Origin: Pseudanabaena sp. lw0831
Lineage (GTDB): Bacteria; Cyanobacteriota; Cyanobacteriia; Pseudanabaenales; Pseudanabaenaceae
DNA: 64,000 nucleotides
NCBI RefSeq assembly: GCF_016584665.1
Contig: NZ_BBJB01000021.1
Coordinates: 1-64,000, forward strand
Direction of reading: 5' to 3'
Of this stretch, positions 62,460 through 64,000 are shown one piece after another. Numbering within the stretch: the first letter of the stretch is position 1; each line of letters opens with the position of its first letter. The translations under genes were made by a program, and so were the position numbers. Under the pieces are notes generated by a model. That model searched no databases. It had not been told where the DNA came from and saw nothing but the letters and a program-made list of their open reading frames with translations.

Positions 62460-63518
62460 ATGGATGCAGCACTTACTTCTCAAGATATTTTGCGCCGCTA
62501 TGCAAAAGGGGATCGCGACTTTAGTGGGCTTAATCTCAATGGCATCAAACTCAGTGGGGCGAACCTCAGTCGCACGGATTGGCTGGATGTTAATCTCTCC
62601 AAAGCCTATCTCAATAGTACCGTCTTGACCTTTTCTTGTTTGACAAGGGCAAATATGCGCGGAGCATTAATGGTTGGTGCGAATCTCTGTGGTGCGAATC
62701 TCAATCAAGCGAGCATGAGTAATGTCAATCTATCCAATGCTGATTTGCATGGAGCCAGTCTGCAAGGAGCAACTCTCTTTGGTGCAAATCTTAGTCTTGC
62801 GAATTTGATGGATGCTAACTTAATTGACGCAGATATGCGCACGGTTAACTTGAGTGGGGCGAACCTTGTCGGAGCCTGCATGAAAGGCGCAAATCTCAGA
62901 CAAGAACGAGCTGTCGGCGATCAACATGAAATTGATGCTGGCAAAAAGAAGCGCAGCACAGCTAGTCTAACAGGCGCAAATTTATCTGGTGCTGACCTGC
63001 GTGGCGCAAATCTATCTGGTGCGGATCTACACAAAGCCGACCTACGCGGCGCAAATTTACAAGAAGCAACTCTCAGTGGTGCAAACCTTAGTGAGGCAAA
63101 GTTAAATAATGCCAATATGCAAGGCGTATTTCTCTCTGAAGCTAATCTCAGCTGCGCAACGCTCTCAGGTGCAATTTTAAATAATGCCAAACTGGAAAGA
63201 GCAATTTTAATCGATGCAGATTTTAATGGAGTTTCACTGCGAAGCGCGATTATGGCGGATGTTAAGGCGAGTCGGGTGAAGATGCAAGGTACAGATCTCA
63301 CAGATGTCAAATTGACTCGTGCCGATCTCAGTCGAGCTAATCTCAGTGGGGCAATTATGATCCGCTCTAACCTGATCGAAGCCTATCTTGCTCGGACTAA
63401 TCTAGCCAATGCCGATTTGACCGATGCAATTCTCAACCGTGCTGAGTTAAGTAGTGCCAATCTTGTCGGCGCAATTCTCAAAGGAGCCACGCTTCCCGAT
63501 GGCAAAGTCCACAACTGA
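62460..63518 (+). CDS. Pentapeptide-repeat protein
   Basis: ATG 62460, with GAGG before it, gives 352 residues. After a ~20-residue cap (ILRRYAKGDRDFSGLNLNGI) nearly everything is A(D/N)LxxA-type repeats, expected to form a right-handed quadrilateral beta helix. A charged ~20-residue interruption (RQERAVGDQHEIDAGKKKRS) splits the helix near residue 150. There is no signal peptide or second domain. Functions in the family range from DNA mimicry to scaffolding; none can be assigned. Its stop lies inside a hairpin arm. Confidence 0.88.
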   Translation: MDAALTSQDILRRYAKGDRDFSGLNLNGIKLSGANLSRTDWLDVNLSKAYLNSTVLTFSCLTRANMRGALMVGANLCGANLNQASMSNVNLSNADLHGASLQGATLFGANLSLANLMDANLIDADMRTVNLSGANLVGACMKGANLRQERAVGDQHEIDAGKKKRSTASLTGANLSGADLRGANLSGADLHKADLRGANLQEATLSGANLSEAKLNNANMQGVFLSEANLSCATLSGAILNNAKLERAILIDADFNGVSLRSAIMADVKASRVKMQGTDLTDVKLTRADLSRANLSGAIMIRSNLIEAYLARTNLANADLTDAILNRAELSSANLVGAILKGATLPDGKVHN

Positions 63519-63560
63519 ACCACTATGCACTTCCAGTGCATAGTGGTTCAGTTGTGGACT
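63506..63560. terminator. 26-bp perfect hairpin at the end of the pentapeptide gene
   Basis: Arms 63506-63531 and 63535-63560, loop TCC. The left arm codes for the last residues and the stop. Confidence 0.65.
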
Positions 63561-63747
63561 GAAAGTCCTAAATCTGTAGCTTCATCCAAACTATATTTAG
63601 TTTTCCTATTTTAGTAATGTGACTGTGATGATAATGCAGGTTTTACTCACGCTAAAGTTCTGTAAAGAAATCATAGTAACTGCTTTAAAGGTTGTCAGCT
63701 AAAGCCTTGCACTGAAAGTGCATAGTTTTGGACTAGCGTGTTGGGAC

Positions 63748-63784
63748 AATAAAAAAAGCCTCGCACTGCGAGGCTTTTTTTATT
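63748..63784. terminator. Strong terminator of the M23 peptidase gene
   Basis: 18-bp perfect arms (63748-63765 with 63767-63784), GCCTCGCA-C-TGCGAGGC core with seven-base A and T runs. Confidence 0.85.
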
Positions 63785-64000
63785 TAGGCTTTATTTCCTG
63801 ATTTCGGTGATTGTGCGAGATATTTTTGTAATTGCTCCATAGCAAGTATCAACTGCGGTGTGGGATCGATCGCTACCAGTCCCTCTTGCATCTTTTGCCA
63901 AATCTCGAAATGCAGATGTGGTCCAGTAGCCATACCCGTACTGCCAACTAAACCGATCACATTACCCTGTTTAATCTCTTGACCGGGCTTAACTAAGACC
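63784..64000 (-). CDS. M23-family metallopeptidase, C-terminal part
   Basis: The gene enters from beyond the right edge; 72 codons are visible. They encode [20 protein letters not shown] followed by [11 protein letters not shown], with the HxH zinc-binding motif of lysostaphin/NlpD-type peptidoglycan endopeptidases. A ~40-residue tail follows. It acts on cell-wall cross-links or activates amidases. The N-terminal part is outside the window. Confidence 0.88.
   Translation of the reverse strand, partial: VLVKPGQEIKQGNVIGLVGSTGMATGPHLHFEIWQKMQEGLVAIDPTPQLILAMEQLQKYLAQSPKSGNKA

Noticed and set aside
62921-63310. 129-codon minus-strand frame in the pentapeptide gene
   Set aside because: A repetitive shadow of the A(D/N)LxxA repeats.

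Overview
This 64-kb window is chromosomal DNA of a cyanobacterium. The evidence is psbX and ycf66 side by side, a 2-methyl-6-phytylbenzoquinol methyltransferase, a ferredoxin-type sulfite reductase, glycolate dehydrogenase subunits, Uma2-family proteins and very many copies of the HIP1 octamer GCGATCGC. A Pseudanabaena-like filamentous genus is my impression only; nothing here proves it.

Layout. 0.2-6.4 kb: a membrane Fe-S protein fused to HEAT-like and cyclic-nucleotide-binding regions, an FHA-reductase-ferredoxin fusion and a tandem ComFB protein. 6.4-9.4 kb: a small accessory patch with decaying genes (a DUF4351 tail, a Pepco-like protein plus a collapsed caspase/FGE fusion, a ParE-type toxin-antitoxin pair, Uma2 genes, a dispersed repeat). 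9.4-17.3 kb: amylomaltase, a CNNM/CorC-type CBS protein and three CadD-like transporters around a LysR regulator. 18.6-29.5 kb: a sulfur island (TauE/SafE exporter, exported rhodanese, SPFH protein, cysA, a CysR-like Crp regulator, cysK, a CymR-like Rrf2 regulator, sulfate-binding protein, cysT, cysW, a NIL-domain protein) ending at tRNA-Cys. 29.5-37 kb: a CmpR-like LysR, PsiE, psbX, ycf66, a SpkB-like kinase, glcE and glcF. 37-50 kb: a second kinase, a methylglyoxal synthase-lipid kinase fusion, an HTH-GrpE protein, a fructosamine-kinase homologue, scpA, an RNA ligase, a response regulator and a C-terminal processing protease. 50-64 kb: two ammonium transporters, sulfite reductase, a PLP decarboxylase, a cobalamin riboswitch with unknown genes, a desaturase next to the quinol methyltransferase, pyrG, a pentapeptide-repeat protein and the end of an M23 peptidase.

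Three patterns are not explained by gene annotation. (1) A 26-bp dyad, TACGGTA-N12-TACCGTA with exactly 12 bp between half-sites, occurs in five intergenic regions of the sulfur island and in no other promoter I examined; it looks like the operator of an undescribed sulfur regulon. (2) About thirty long inverted repeats occur between genes. Their arms differ from copy to copy, but many share a GC-N3-GC centre. Most sit where terminators belong, three lie between divergent genes, and two lie in frame inside coding sequences. (3) A cobalamin riboswitch precedes a 38-codon ORF and an unknown protein, a candidate new B12-linked function.

The sulfur genes fit together as uptake (CysTWA plus binding protein), cysteine synthesis (CysK), sulfane-sulfur handling (rhodanese), export (TauE) and two candidate regulators. 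Sulfite reductase lies 25 kb away and lacks the dyad. Functional names come from motif recognition by eye; no database search was run.
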